From NCBI GenBank assembly GCA_021234155.1, contig JAJEKV010000296.1, positions 60,001-124,000 on the forward strand: a stretch of 64,000 nucleotides of DNA, given 5' to 3'. A program made the translations under genes and the position numbers. Positions 11,662-23,300 of this stretch are shown one piece after another; position 1 is the first letter of the stretch; every line of letters starts with the position of its first letter. The notes beneath the pieces are model-generated. The model was not told the origin of the DNA and made no database searches. It was given only the letters and a program-made list of their open reading frames with translations. Source of the stretch: Isoetes taiwanensis (lineage: Eukaryota > Streptophyta > Lycopodiopsida > Isoetales > Isoetaceae).

Positions 11662-12018
11662 CTATTCATAGATTATAGTCATTGCTGATATTATCAAGCT
11701 CATAAGTGTCGCGCTCTGGAACCCAAACAAGATGTATCTTAACACCTCGGGCTGAAAAAATCTCTCTCGATGCCCTGCTATACCATTCAGCCAATCATCA
11801 AGGATGATACCTCTTTGTTTGCATGCATATAGATCTTTGAAGGTCATAGAGCAGGCAATGGAGTCTAGATGTTCAGCAGGAAGAGAATAATCCGACCTCT
11901 GATGAACTCTAGCAGGGCGTCGAGACATAGCAAATGAATGCATTATGCCATGGACGGCAGCTACACTTATACCCGTGAGATTATTAATGTCCCATGCAGT
12001 AAAATTATTGGGTATCAT
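11662..12018 (-). CDS. IHLVWVPE-family protein, unknown function, copy A
   Basis: A 118-codon minus-strand frame. Residues 1-85 (AWDINNLTGISVAAVHGIMH, then LPAEHLDSIACSMTFKDLYA and CKQRGIILDDWLNG) agree with copy B. After GHRER the frame slips, so the IHLVWVPERDTYELDNI ending seen in B is read here in another phase (LFGFQSATLMSLI). A third, distant relative lies at 32896-33120, next to a DUF7869-type element gene, and keeps the same two blocks. The cysteines and the WVPE motif are the conserved points. I do not recognise the family; gene content suggests a mobile-element protein. Confidence 0.5.
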   Translation of the reverse strand: MIPNNFTAWDINNLTGISVAAVHGIMHSFAMSRRPARVHQRSDYSLPAEHLDSIACSMTFKDLYACKQRGIILDDWLNGIAGHRERFFQPEVLRYILFGFQSATLMSLIISAMTIIYE

Positions 12019-12019
12019 A

Positions 12020-14436
12020 TGTAGTATATATATGCAATAACTTTGATGTATATACCATCAATAATTCTGGTGGGTATATCTATGCATCAATTCGTGGAGT
12101 CCATCGACATTTGCCTCCGTTTCGGCCTAGCCATGGCACATTCTCGTCCCCGAACGCGGATTCTATTACTTGCAAGATGAACCATGAGGACCAACAATGT
12201 TTAAAATGAAACGCACTAATTTAAGAAGTGCGCTTGAAAGATTCCTCTAAAAAAAAAAAATCTAAAAATCTTAAGATTTAGCTAAAAAGAGGCTTTGGTC
12301 GCTTTTAGCCAAACATTACGTGAAAACGCTTTTTGAAAATAGTGCTTTTGCACGTATATTTTGATAAAGAGAAGTTTCAAAAAAAAAAAAATCATCTTTT
12401 GGGGTAAAACAAATTATTCTATAGACCAAGAAAAATCACAAGTAGCAAAAAACAGAGAATTAGACAAAGATGTTTTAAGTTTGTTTATGAGCATTTAAGG
12501 AATTGCATGTTGTAGGAGCCATCCGCCAGATGCCACACAAAAAAATATTGGTAATGTTCTAGAAACCCAAAAAACACAATAACATGCGCTTGTAGGGCAT
12601 AGCATACAAATTCTCGAATATTAGCATAGCATAGCATAATGAGGTTTAGTATGCTATGCTATACAATCTTAGGTAATACTTGCTACATATGGCGCCCGGA
12701 CTTTTTTCCAAAGAGTAAAGTTGCTTCACGCCAAATTGCAACTTGATTATCGATGATTGAAAATAACATTGTCAAATGGTAAGACCATGAAGGATGCAAT
12801 TAGCTTTGTGGTTATTGCACTTCATGAACAAGGTAGGACCTCCTTGTGGAAATTGTACAATACCATTTGAATAGTCCAAAGCTAAGAAAAAAAACATTCA
12901 AAATGGGACTAAATAGACCATGCCATAAGAAGACAATAAGCTAACATATATGGAATTAAAAAATGTCTTTAGCTAAAGAACATGTATAATAAGGCTATCT
13001 TCCAATCATTGAATCACACAAAGACAAACCAAGGGCTAAACATACCAACATTTGAACTCATAATGAAGTAAATAGAAATGTGAGTCAAGTGGACCAAAAC
13101 AATGAGCTAAATATATGATGCACACTTGATAAGAAGATAAAAATAAGTTCTTATTCTCAGTATGTTCTATGGCGTAACATAGAACATATCAAAAGAGCTA
13201 AACATCCGCTGAAATGGAAGCTTGGTCTAATGCTACACGATGATTTTTATAAGTAGTTAAAACCGAATGACAGCTCAAGAAGGACGATTCATGCCACATC
13301 TCCTACCAACTTGTCGAAAGCAAAATAAAGTTGCAAAGTTGCACCTCATACAGTTGTAAAGTTGGGAAGTTAACCGAAGTTGCCGCGACAACAAAGCAAA
13401 AGCACTAATCATAGCATACTAAACCTTTTCAAATTCTCAAGAAGAGCAATATCTTGAGTTTTGAATCATGTACAAATGGAAAATCTGCGCAACAACATGA
13501 TCAAACAAGAGTTTTTCAAAAACATGCAAAGTAATATTGAACAAGAATGCGCAAAGAAGAATGCGCAAAGAAGATTGAACAAGAACCGTAAAACAAAGTT
13601 GAAAAAACAGAGGTGCATTATACCGAGATACTTCAAAACCTTCCTCAATTTCCTCTTCAAACAGAGGACATTTGTGTTTTCGAGACAGCCCAAGGGGCCA
13701 AACATTAAGTATTTGCAACTTTCCTAGTGAAACGCTATCGAAAAATCAAATCATTCCCTAACCTCAACATACACAACCAACAAACCAACTAAGATCAAAT
13801 TTAAGCTAAAAAAAAAAAGCCAAACCTTTCCGCCGAAGCTTCGTGATCAACCGGTACAAATGCCAGCTTACAAATTAGGTTTTGAAGATGACAACCATTT
13901 TTTACGTGATCATAGAAAATCACGTAAAATCTGAATCAGCCTATGTATGCCTCGTTATAAAGCTTATGTCCGCCAATAAGACCCGCTAATCTCTGGATAT
14001 AAAGCTTATGAATGTGAATCATGTCGTCAAGTCCGATAGAGTCAGAGAAGCAAGGAGTTCGACCGAGTCAGAGAAGCAAGGAGTCCGATAGAGCAGACGA
14101 CAAAGAAAACCCTAAACCGGCCAGATCCTAAACGGGCCGCGATCCTAAGCAAGGAGTCCGATAGAGCTATAGACGACAATGAACCCTAAACCGGCCGCAT
14201 CAACAAAACCCTAAACCGGGCTTTTTTTTCCATTTTCGAAGAAACTCATGCTCTAAGAAACTCCAAGATCAAGAAACTCCCCGTGATTCGTTAGAATATA
14301 AAAATCCCAAATTCACGCTTTGTCACAAATAGATCGTGAAAATGGACCTTTTTGGGAATTTTAGGGAATCTTTTAAAGATTCCTTTGGAGGCGCTTTGGA
14401 GCAAATTAGTGCGCTTCAATTTAAACTTTGTTGACC
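12020..14436. other. Gene-free right part of block A
   Basis: AT-rich DNA conserved with B 49916-52318. Contains a short inverted repeat built on tagcata/tatgcta (12618-12665), a small hairpin gttctatgg/acatagaac (13165-13186), and a cluster of gaaccctaaa-type boxes at 14100-14220. Frames at 13437-13727 and 14291-14506 are not kept between copies. No gene is called. Confidence 0.5.
14020..14225. repeat. Short repeats with ccctaaa boxes, copy A
   Basis: The unit agagaagcaaggagt..cgatagag recurs three times, interleaved with ccctaaaccgg (three times). CCCTAAA matches one unit of the plant telomere repeat and the promoter telo-box, but here it is spaced, not tandem. The same place in copy B (51900-52100) differs much more than the flanks do. 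Confidence 0.6.
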
Positions 14437-15150
14437 GGCAAAGCCGCTGAGAGGTATAGCGCTTTTGAACTGGCTGACCATCAAGCAGTGCTATCAATCT
14501 CGACACACCATTATCCTGATCCCTTTGATGTTATCATCCATCTTATATTGAATAGAGAGCATAAGTTGTTCATGATCGAAAAGGATCTCCTCGAGCACTA
14601 ATTTTATTTAAGAGTAATAGTAGTTGCAGTTTTGTTGTAATTTGGTTGTGATAATACTTCTAAATTCCAAATTGATTGACACTTTGTTTCAAATTGGGCT
14701 ACCAATTTCCCTACAAAAAGGTAAGACTACCATTTGATAGCACCTTCCTGGTTCAAATTCAGCTTGCACAATTTCTTTTAAGGGTTGCATTAGGTTAATG
14801 TGGCACTTCCAGCACAGGCAAATTGGGCGCCCACCCATTTTGCCTTTGTAAAGAAAGCCTCAGCCCACCCTTCAAATCGCCTCCATGGTTGATCAAATTG
14901 GGCTACCACCAATTACCCTGCATAAGGATTGTTGTTCTATATGAATACAACCAATTCCTTCCAATTCCATAAATAGCATTAGAATACAAATTGTATTCCA
15001 TGGTTTGAAATTTTCACAGATACAAGTTACAGATACAATGTACAAAAGTCACAGAGGCACATAAGTTATAACCTTGGTTGGACAGAGATGTGACTGTTGA
15101 AATTGGGCAGGCACCCAATTTCAACAACTCTCCTAAGCTCCAACCTTGGT
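14437..15150. other. AT-rich DNA with repeated aattgggc/caccaatt pieces
   Basis: No gene is supported. Several short copies of caaattgggctacca..aattt (14690, 14895) and aaattgggcgcc/caccca pieces (14820, 15100) occur in both orientations, suggesting a decayed non-autonomous element. Confidence 0.4.
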
Positions 15151-15780
15151 TTAGGGATCTGGGGGGTTCTCGACAGGGTTGTCGATATCATTTTGTTGAT
15201 CTTGCTCCTGCTGAGCAGCTTGATTTATGGCCTCCATCCTGTTAAGGAATTCTTCGTTGCTCAGTGAGCCACCTTCCTCATTCTCTACCTCACCTGACTC
15301 CTTCTCTTCATCTAATATTATGTCCAGATTGTCCACTTGCCTTTGCTATTCCTCATGCTCTCGCTCTTGCTCGTGCTCTTGATGTTGTTAACTTTGAGGT
15401 GTGTCTTTTACGAACGATTCCTCTCGATCATTGTCCACTAGCTCATGGAATTTCGAGCTGTCGTCCATCACATCTTGGGTGTTCACCAGTTGCGTGCCTG
15501 CCAACATATTATAGATAGATCCTTACTTCCTATTCCTGCAGCCTTTTTTAATTATTCTGTAAGGGATTCTTTACTTAGCTGGAGCGTGGACTGCAATTCT
15601 TGAACTGTCTGAGCAGAAAATGGAATTGTTGATGGAATAGGATTTGGTAACTGCAAAGCCTTGGAACCAGATTTTTTCTTCTTGCCCTCTGTAATTTTCA
15701 ACCTCCGGCAGGCAAGAGATTTCCTCTCGTCCAGCATTATTTCTAGCTGATCGAAAATCAGAATTGCTAAGGCATACCAT
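15151..15780 (-). pseudogene. Decayed minus-strand coding remnant, Glu/Gln/Lys-rich
   Basis: Two minus-strand segments have protein-like composition. The one at 15737-15552 reads ERKSLACRRLKITEGKKKKS and later TIPFSAQTVQELQSTLQLSK. The one at 15336-15151 reads LDEEKESGEVENEEGGSLSN and EEFLNRMEAINQAAQQEQDQ. They lie in the order expected of one gene but in different phases, with stops between. The second ends in an acidic, Gln-rich, coiled-coil-like stretch. No catalytic motif is visible; a gag-like or transposon accessory protein is possible but unproven. Confidence 0.35.
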
Positions 15781-16039
15781 TGTTCTTTGCTTGCTCCTGC
15801 TAAGCGACAGTTGATATTTGAGTCCTATTTGAGTGTGTTGTCTTATGCATAGGCTGGTGGTTCTACTCAGTGGATCATGATTATCCTCTGAGACTTTATT
15901 CCCGCCTCTGCATTTGTATTTTACTTTTGGCTTGGAGTTTCAATCAAGTTTCTCGTTCTTCAAAAAAAAAAATTAGTTGGGGGTCACACAAGGCCCCCAA
16001 AAATGAACTTGTATAAAAAATTAGCATGAAAACCAGTAT

Positions 16040-16825
16040 ATATGTGATTTTTTTATACGACAATACAAAATGTAAAGAAAAATCATGTGTTCTTCCTAGT
16101 TTTGCAAAGTCAATAGTGGTTCATATCATATTATTTGTACTAATTCATAAATTTACAGTAGTTTCTAGAAATCATCATTAGTTTGTATGATTGTTTTTTA
16201 ATGTACAATGATTTAGCAAAATCATATCCTGTTTAATTACATGACTTCTACAATTGTACAATAGGTTTTTGAAATCATCAATAGTTTAGAAGAGGTGTTT
16301 TAAGCATATATTGATTTTGAAAAACCAATAGTGGCTAATACCATAATTTTTGTACTAATTCAAAATTTTATACTAGTTTCTAGGAATCATTATTAGTTCA
16401 TAAGGTTGTTTTTAAGTGTAGATTGATTTAGCAAAATCACTAATAGTTTATATCATGTTTAATTTAGGAATTCTATAATCATATAATAGTTTTTTGAAAT
16501 CATCCATAGTTTAGAAGATGTATTTTAAGCATATATTGATTTTGCAAGACCAATAGTGCTTCATATCGTATTTTTTGTACTAATTCAAAGATTTATAGAA
16601 ATCATAATTAATTTATGAGATTGTTTTTAAGTGTATAGTTTTTTAGCAAAATCATTGCTAGTTCATATCATGTTTACTTACATGAATTCTACAATCGTAC
16701 AATTGTTTTTTGAAATCATCAATAGTTTAGAAGATGTGTTTTAAGCACATCTTGATTTTGCAAAACCATTCCTAGTTCGTACTATATTTAACTTATGAAT
16801 TATAGAGTTGAAAATCATCATTAAT
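16040..16825. repeat. AT-rich ~215-225-bp tandem repeat, 3-4 units
   Basis: The landmarks tttgtactaattca (16134, 16347, 16573) and tagtttagaag (16282, 16508, 16722) recur with spacing of roughly 213-226 bp. Each unit also contains tttagcaaaatca and tttttgaaatcatc. The units are diverged and not coding. This is a small satellite-like array. Confidence 0.8.
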
Positions 16826-16829
16826 TTAA

Positions 16830-18375
16830 TGGAATGATTTTTCTATATACATTTTTAGTAGCATAATTTCAGATGCGTTTACATGCTAGTTGTCACAAAT
16901 TTGTATTCTATCGCGTTCTTCTTATTAGTTTGAGAACCAGGTTAAAATTGCAAAGATGCTAAGGTTTTCTTTATGTGGTTGTTTACTATGCTCGTTAATA
17001 GTTTATTCTTGTGTTAATCGTGTTGTTAATATTGTATTTTTCTAAATGCAACAGTTGTGAGCCTTAATAAAGATGCAAAGCTTCTAAATATATAGGAAGC
17101 ATACGCGTGTAAGACTTCGTAGAATCAAATGAGCCTTATCAATAAATTTTACAAAAGAAAAATAAACAACGTGTCACTAATGATATAGATTAAAATCAAT
17201 GTGTTGCTTCGTAATAAAGGAAACTTTATAGTGAATTGATATCTAGCTTGTAACTTCGTAGCAATATTAGAAATTTGTGATTAGTGCAACGTCAAAAACC
17301 AAAGGTGAATGCTTTGCCTCCACAAATGTAAGAAACCTTGTAATGTCATTTAGCCAAGAAATTGGCAATTGTTTTGTGAGTTTTAGCGCAGGAATAATGA
17401 CCACTCATATGTAAATATAGAGATACCATCGACACCATCTTAACTAACAATTTTATAACGCTTAGCTCAAAAAACTACTACAATGTCAAGGTTAATATCT
17501 TAATATGGTAATAAATAATTTTACACCGCTGGTTCTCACTCCATTTGGGTGTGCAGTAAACAGACAGGGCCCGTGTCGACAAAGAAAGATCGCGAAGGCA
17601 TTTAAGCCGCATCTAGATGCTACTTTCCTTCAAGAAGCGGGATGCAGATGCTCGGACGACGTTAAGCCGCGCACACTATCGCCAAAGAAGTCAATCCTAG
17701 GCTCACGAGAGGCCCACACCAAGATTTTTGTACACCCACCGCCCCCATGAAGAAGCGCAGACTTATAGCTTCCATTCGCGACGGTGCACATCTCCTCCGT
17801 GATTGAAACATGATGTTGGGCTCCTGAAGCACGGAGCAAAGGTTTTGTCGGGTTGTTGCCACGTGGTGCCATTGAGGATGAATGTCATGCCCTCCGTGAT
17901 GCGCCCAAAGATTTGCTCATATCCGAGCCATATGTTCGATTATTAGTGCCCCGCCGTTGCGGTGCATCGCTTATTGACTACTTGCCGCTGGGTTTGTTGG
18001 GGGTCATACCTCCGTGAGGTTATGGATGCACGGACTCGCTTGTGTCCCCGGCGGACTAGTAGCATTGAACTGGCGTCCTATACAATTGTATGGCAAAGAT
18101 ACTTATTACTGCTAAGGTTTTTTCCTCGAAAACCCTTCGGGGCGGGGGTTTTTTAATCCTGTCAGTAATAGGCTTGCTGCCCTCTTTTTGTTTTGGGTCC
18201 CATAGGCCAATTGGTCTCCGTGGACGCTAAAAACCTATTCTTATTCTTATTCTTCATAACGTTTAATACCCTTAAGAGACAATCCCAAGACTACCATCTC
18301 TTTTCCACATATGAAATTCCTAAACATTTACGCCCCTTCTTATTCTTTGGCTCTAACCAAGTCAACTTCATCTTT
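16830..18375. other. Intergenic DNA with one GC-richer patch
   Basis: Mostly AT-rich with no supported gene. The patch 17555-18160 is GC-richer and has open frames on both strands without recognisable motifs. It ends near 18240 in repeated attctt units, which might be the 3' tail of a retroposed element; that is a weak guess. Confidence 0.35.
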
Positions 18376-18379
18376 TTAT

Positions 18380-18463
18380 GAAGAAGAAGAAGAAGAAGAA
18401 GAAGAAGAAGAAGAAGAAGAAGAAGAAGAAGAAGAAGAAGAAGAAGAAGAAGAAGAAGAAGAA
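18380..18463. repeat. (GAA)28 microsatellite
   Basis: An uninterrupted run of 28 GAA units. On the minus strand it reads as poly-leucine inside a spurious frame. Purine/pyrimidine asymmetry of this length can form triplex DNA and is length-variable. Confidence 0.98.
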
Positions 18464-18469
18464 TATTCT

Positions 18470-20380
18470 CTTGGATTCTTCTAATTTCTTTTATACATTG
18501 TAAAATAATTTTAATGGAAGTAAGTTTTTGATAATATTGTTGACACGCATAAATTACTGGCAAAAATGCTATATGATTATGGAATCAGTGTGTTTATGGA
18601 TACCTTTTGTAAATGGAAAAATGTGAAGCTCAGGCTGAGTCAATGGGGGTTCTAATTTTTCCTTGATGTTATAGAACCCAATGGTAAAAGATCGCATATA
18701 GATTCAAAACATGGTGATATGCTTTTAAAAAAAATGATGAAACATAGTGGGGGCATGATATGCCTAATATGCAAATGGCCACAACATTTGGCTCAATATT
18801 GGTGCTTGATGGTGTTGATAACCATTTCACCTATTATTCTGCTTTAATGGGAATCTAAAGAAGTTGAATAGACAAGGAACATAGACTGTGGAAAAGATTA
18901 TGTTGTATGTTACACTATGTGTGATAATACATCGATGCACTCTACACTATAAGGGTGTGAAGGTTGCTATTACACTTTACACAATAAGGGTGTGAAAGGT
19001 TGCTATTGCACCATATTTAAGAGATTATTTAATATGGTGGAGTCACATGTTAAGAGTTTTCTACCTTGGGTAAGACGTATTAGTGGTGGAAAAATTATTG
19101 TTGTACTTTGCACTATCTATACATGGGAAAAGCATTGTTTGCACTTTACATAAAATATGTGTAACGGTGTGTGTAAGCCTTGCAATAGCACATATTTTAG
19201 TTTATGGGCAAGAGTTGGCATAGTAGTCAAATAACATTCTTCAAAAATGAGCCACTTTGGTTTTTTGGCATGCATGCAACATGCATGCAACACTTTTGTA
19301 AAAAGAAAGAAACGAAAGCTTTCTTATCTACATTTATCTACGTATGGTCTTCTAGACCACGTTTCTCTTTATTTGCTTCAAAAGGGGTATTGAGCATTAT
19401 TATACCATGGCAAGGTACGTATTAAAAATAAAGTATTTTTGTATTTTTATATTTTCAAGGCCAAGATTGGCCGGTTATGAAAAAATGGCATGCTGTCATA
19501 TAAAAATCAGGGCCTAAAGCCCTTTAGGGCTTTTGGTCGGCTACATTGCTTAGATCTTAGATGCGGTCGGCTACATCGCAATGGCAAAGTCTCATGGCAA
19601 CGGCATAGTCTCTTAGTGTAAATCGATGCCTAAAAAGTGGATAATTAGTGCTGTCTGAAACCCCGATCACTTTGCTTGGATAGACCAATGAAGCAGGTAC
19701 ACAGGGCTTTGTATCTCATTCGATGCCCTATTGTTGCATGATATATCTTTATTTGCTGCTTATATGCCCTTAGATCTCTGATGCAGCTCAGATTAAGATC
19801 TACAGAAAGTCAGATGGTTAAGCAAAGACAACCTACGACTGATGGGAGCGCAAAAAACTCAGGTTTTTATGCATAAAATATTTCCTGTCACATGATGTAT
19901 AGAAATGTAATGCTGTAAAAAGAGCATGATCCCAATAGTTCTACAGATTTCTATGCTATTCCTTTGTTAGGGATAAATTGTTTACTATATTTTACTTGCT
20001 CCAACATGGATGCCTTGATCATAAACGTCTGGTCTAAATGGCATGGTCTAAAGCTAGTTAGGATTATTTGGTGCTACTTCAGAGGATAATTTTGGAACAT
20101 GCTGTATTGATTACAAACAATGGTGCTAGTGAGAGCACTCGTTATTATAATATTCTGTTCTTATGTCATTTTTAATAAATATGTCGTAATTCTGATAGCT
20201 GGGCAGGTTTTCGTATATAGTATTGTTGGATTTCGTAATTCTGTTATTACATCATTATTATAATATTCCGTTATTAAGTCATTTCTAGTAAATATGCAGT
20301 AATTCTGATAACTGGGCAGGTTTTCGTATATAGCATTGTTGGATTTGGCAACTGATTGCTCTCACATCTCTTGTATACAG
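18470..20380. other. Gene-free DNA with small direct repeats
   Basis: No gene is supported. The segment aagggtgtgaa.ggttgctatt occurs twice (18951, 18988). A ~115-bp direct duplication lies at 20137-20345 (ttattataatattc... to ...ttgttggattt twice), and a small hairpin aaagccctttagggcttt lies near 19518. Confidence 0.5.
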
Positions 20381-20384
20381 GGAC

Positions 20385-20510
20385 GTGTTTCAGAAGATAA
20401 TGGCAGCTATAGAAATAAAAACATGTGTGAAGCATAATGCAGAGGCAAGGATCATGCTGGCCAAAATGGGAGCCATTCCTCTTCTGGTGACCATACCGTG
20501 GCAGTTCATA
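20385..20510 (+). pseudogene. Armadillo-repeat fragment
   Basis: The plus frame reads CVKHNAEARIMLAKMGAIPL followed by LVTI. This is one armadillo helix set as found in plant U-box/ARM proteins (pattern N..R..L...GAIP.LV). Such repeats form a superhelix for protein binding. Only one repeat is visible, and the frame then runs into sequence without the motif, 70 bp before the dioxygenase exon, so it is an isolated exon or fragment. Confidence 0.45.
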
Positions 20511-20581
20511 CCGTGCTTTCAGTCACTTCCTTGGTCTGCTCATCCTTCTCTGTTATTTGTTTCTCTTTTGATTTATAATGG

Positions 20582-21766
20582 ATGTTTCAGGCCGAACTGA
20601 AATCAGACCATTGCAGGAAATTGTCGAGAAGGGATGTTTTGCCTCCTCACCTGCTTAATAAGTCCTTGAAGGCTGTTCAAGGTGTAGATATTCCCGTTAT
20701 TGATCTTTCAGGATTGTTAAGTAATAGACCACATGTCGTGAGGCAAATTGGTGTTCCATGCAAAGAATGGGGATGTTTTCAGGTAAAACATTTCTTATGC
20801 AATTATCTTAATACATTGGATACGGTTATTATAAAGTAGTATTTCCATGCTTGACATCATAAGTTCAGTTCAGATTCTATCTGAGAGAAATCCATGCATG
20901 AGTGGATGCTTAATGCTTTACTATATTCTAGCTAGGAATTTAAATATCAGATATGAATGATAAACGTAAACAGGTCAAGTTGTCTGCTAAGAGTTACTCA
21001 AAGTTCATCTCGAGTTCACTTATTTGCTAATGGTTACTAGTGTCAAATTTCATCTTGAGCAACCCATAGATTTAGTATCTTTAGTCATATATCGAGTAAG
21101 ATATGACCGTGTCAAATGTGTGAACCAGGTAACGAATCATGGCATCAACCCAAGTACAATGACGGGTATGTTAGACATCGGCCAGGCATTTTTACAGTGT
21201 CCCTGTAAAAGACAAAATGAGTTACTTCACTACAGTTTATGACAACAGACCAGTACGCTATTCTACCAGCTTTCATGCGGCCAGAGACTCTGTTTTAGAA
21301 TGGAAGGACGTCCTCAGGCTTCCTACAGGCCCTCTTCCTGAAGCCACAAAAAATTGGCTCAGGGAAGATCATCTACCAAGGTAAAATCTGTGCTTTTTGC
21401 ATACCCAAAATAATCAGCTTCTGACTCCTAGATTCTGGCTTTGTTTTTCTTCAGAAAATGCACAATTGAATACTTCAAAGGGGTATCAAGTTTATTATCC
21501 AAGCTTTTGGAAGCCATATCTGAGAGCTTGAGTTTAGATGCTGACTATCTAAGCAAGGCTCTGGCAAATCCTGCTCAAATTTCAGCAATTAATTACTACC
21601 CTCAATGTCCGAATCTCGATGTCACAATTGGGGTCGAGCTCACACCGGATCCAAGTGCAATAACTATGCTGCTACAAGACCAAGTGGGTGCCAAAAGGGT
21701 GGATTGGAGTTAATCCCGCTGCCAATGCCCCGATAGTGAATATTGGGGATCATGTAATCTAATCAC
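20582..21766 (+). pseudogene. 2-oxoglutarate/Fe(II)-dependent dioxygenase, three exons, frame slips
   Basis: Exon 1 (about 20590-20780) reads the DIOX_N start VDIPVIDLSGLL and KEWGCFQ, followed by GTAAAA. Exon 2 (about 21128-21380) starts VTNHGI, then in another phase reads DNRPVRYSTSFHAARDSVLE and LPEATKNWLREDHLPR before GTAAAA. Exon 3 (about 21454-21766) has AISESLSLDADYLSKAL, INYYPQCPNLD, DPSAITMLLQDQVG and, after a slip, WIGVNPAANAPIVNIGDHVI. The family hydroxylates small molecules such as flavonoids or hormones in the cytosol. The iron-binding HxD reads ELTPDPS as printed because of two compensating slips, but cac-ac is present in the next phase. The distal His and RxS exon is not found. 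Confidence 0.7.
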
Positions 21767-21779
21767 TTTGCACATGCAG

Positions 21780-23300
21780 CAACATCGGTTATGGCTATTA
21801 TTGCTGAAATCAAGGCTTGATTAGTGCAGCTTTGAACATGAATTTTGCTAATTATTCTAATTTAGTTAAGTTTAGGCTTAATTATCTTTGGATTTAAGGT
21901 CTTGAGCAAAAATATCAAAGTGGAGAGAGATTTGCATGTCGACTTACTCAAGGCATATCGGTGAAAGATTTTGATCTTTATTATACAATGTCACCTGTAC
22001 TATTACGATGCATCTGTAAATGGAGAAGAAATATTCAATCGTAGTCGAAGCAATTTCTGAACTCGTTCCATGGCAGATAAGCTGTTAAACGCCCAACAGA
22101 AAGGCTATGAATCTAATTACATGTATTAAGGTTTATTGTGCAATGGAGAAGGTCAATTATTAAAGGTTTATATCTTAAAGGTTAAACCTTATATTATTGT
22201 AAAGGTAGTTGGTGCATATATGCTGGCTACAACTGACATATCTACATGTAATTAATACAATTGTGCAAAAAGAAATGGAGAAAATCTGATTGTAGATATA
22301 AGGTTTAACCTTTAAATATTATTGTAAAGGCTACAAATATTTAAAGTAGGAAAAAGGTCAATTATTATGCTCCAATTTCATATCACTAAATGTCACAAAG
22401 CACTATTAAATATCATACAGTCGAAACTAGGTATGCCTACACTATTCTAAATTATAGAGAAAAAAAATCATATTCAAACCATGTCAATTTGCCGCTTTAT
22501 ATGTTGTCCATTAATTGCTACAAAATATCCAAATAATTTACCATGTCAAATGGAGAAAATAGGGTAAAAAAAGTCATATTAGCATATTTAAACCAATATT
22601 GTTTATCAGGTTGTGTACTGGTGATTAATCACTATAAAATGTCACGATAATTATGCGCTTAACATTACCATGTCAATATACTGAAGAAGATAGATGCGAT
22701 CAAATACCAGTCTAATAAATGTGACCTATTAAACAGTAGTACATATCATATAGTTTAAGCTGTTACAGAGACCAATTAAAATTGCCATGTTTCAACATCA
22801 TGTCATAAAACAATGTTGTCTTATCACCTTAGAAAAATATGTTGATGAACCATATTAGAATATCGTATAGGTTAAGTTGTTATAAAAATCAATTAAGATT
22901 GCCATGTTTCAATACCATGTCATAAAACTTAAAAAATATGTCGATGAACCATACTAGATAACTAGACATGGTTTGTAAACTTTTGAACCCACAAACATGT
23001 ACTGATTTATGGATTTGGTTTTCACCAACAAACCATTAAAAAAAAATTATAATGGTTCAATTTTGGGGGCCTTGTGTCATAAGTGGCCAAGGGTAGCCTG
23101 TATGCATGGAGGCACTTGTCCAATACGTCTTCCATATAAAACTTCTATCTCACCGAGTACTTCTGCATTCACCGCCATATCAATTGCTACGCCCGCATTA
23201 CTTGTCTTCTTTCTCCCTGGCACGACAAAATACAAACACAAATCAAGCACAATTTCATTAAAATGAGAAATTTCGTGATTCCAATTAGGAACGAAAATCC
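21780..23300. other. AT-rich gene-free DNA with a ~115-bp direct repeat
   Basis: No gene is supported. At 22745-22965 a segment (gccatgtttcaa..catgtcataaaac, then aaaatatgt.gatgaaccata) occurs twice in tandem. The 85-codon plus frame at 23009-23266 has no recognisable motif. Confidence 0.5.

Larger units (their letters stand above)
1..14436. repeat. Large duplicated block, copy A (left-truncated)
   Basis: From 1402 to 14436 this sequence is matched in the same order and orientation by 39879-52318. From about 5 to 2260 it is matched by 61731-64000. The match to copy B ends at the string ctttgttgacc, after which the two diverge completely. Between copies long runs are identical, and most differences are short clustered substitutions or indels at CAG/CTG sites. 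Copy A differs from B by an added 535-bp MITE. The block carries several gene pieces annotated separately. Its true left edge lies outside the window. I see no long terminal repeats or terminal inverted repeats at the visible ends, so it looks like a segmental duplication rather than one defined transposon. Confidence 0.93.

Noticed and set aside
1402-14436. RIP or cytosine deamination as the cause of A/B differences
   Set aside because: Replacements at CAG/CTG are mixed and include indels rather than C-to-T/G-to-A transitions.
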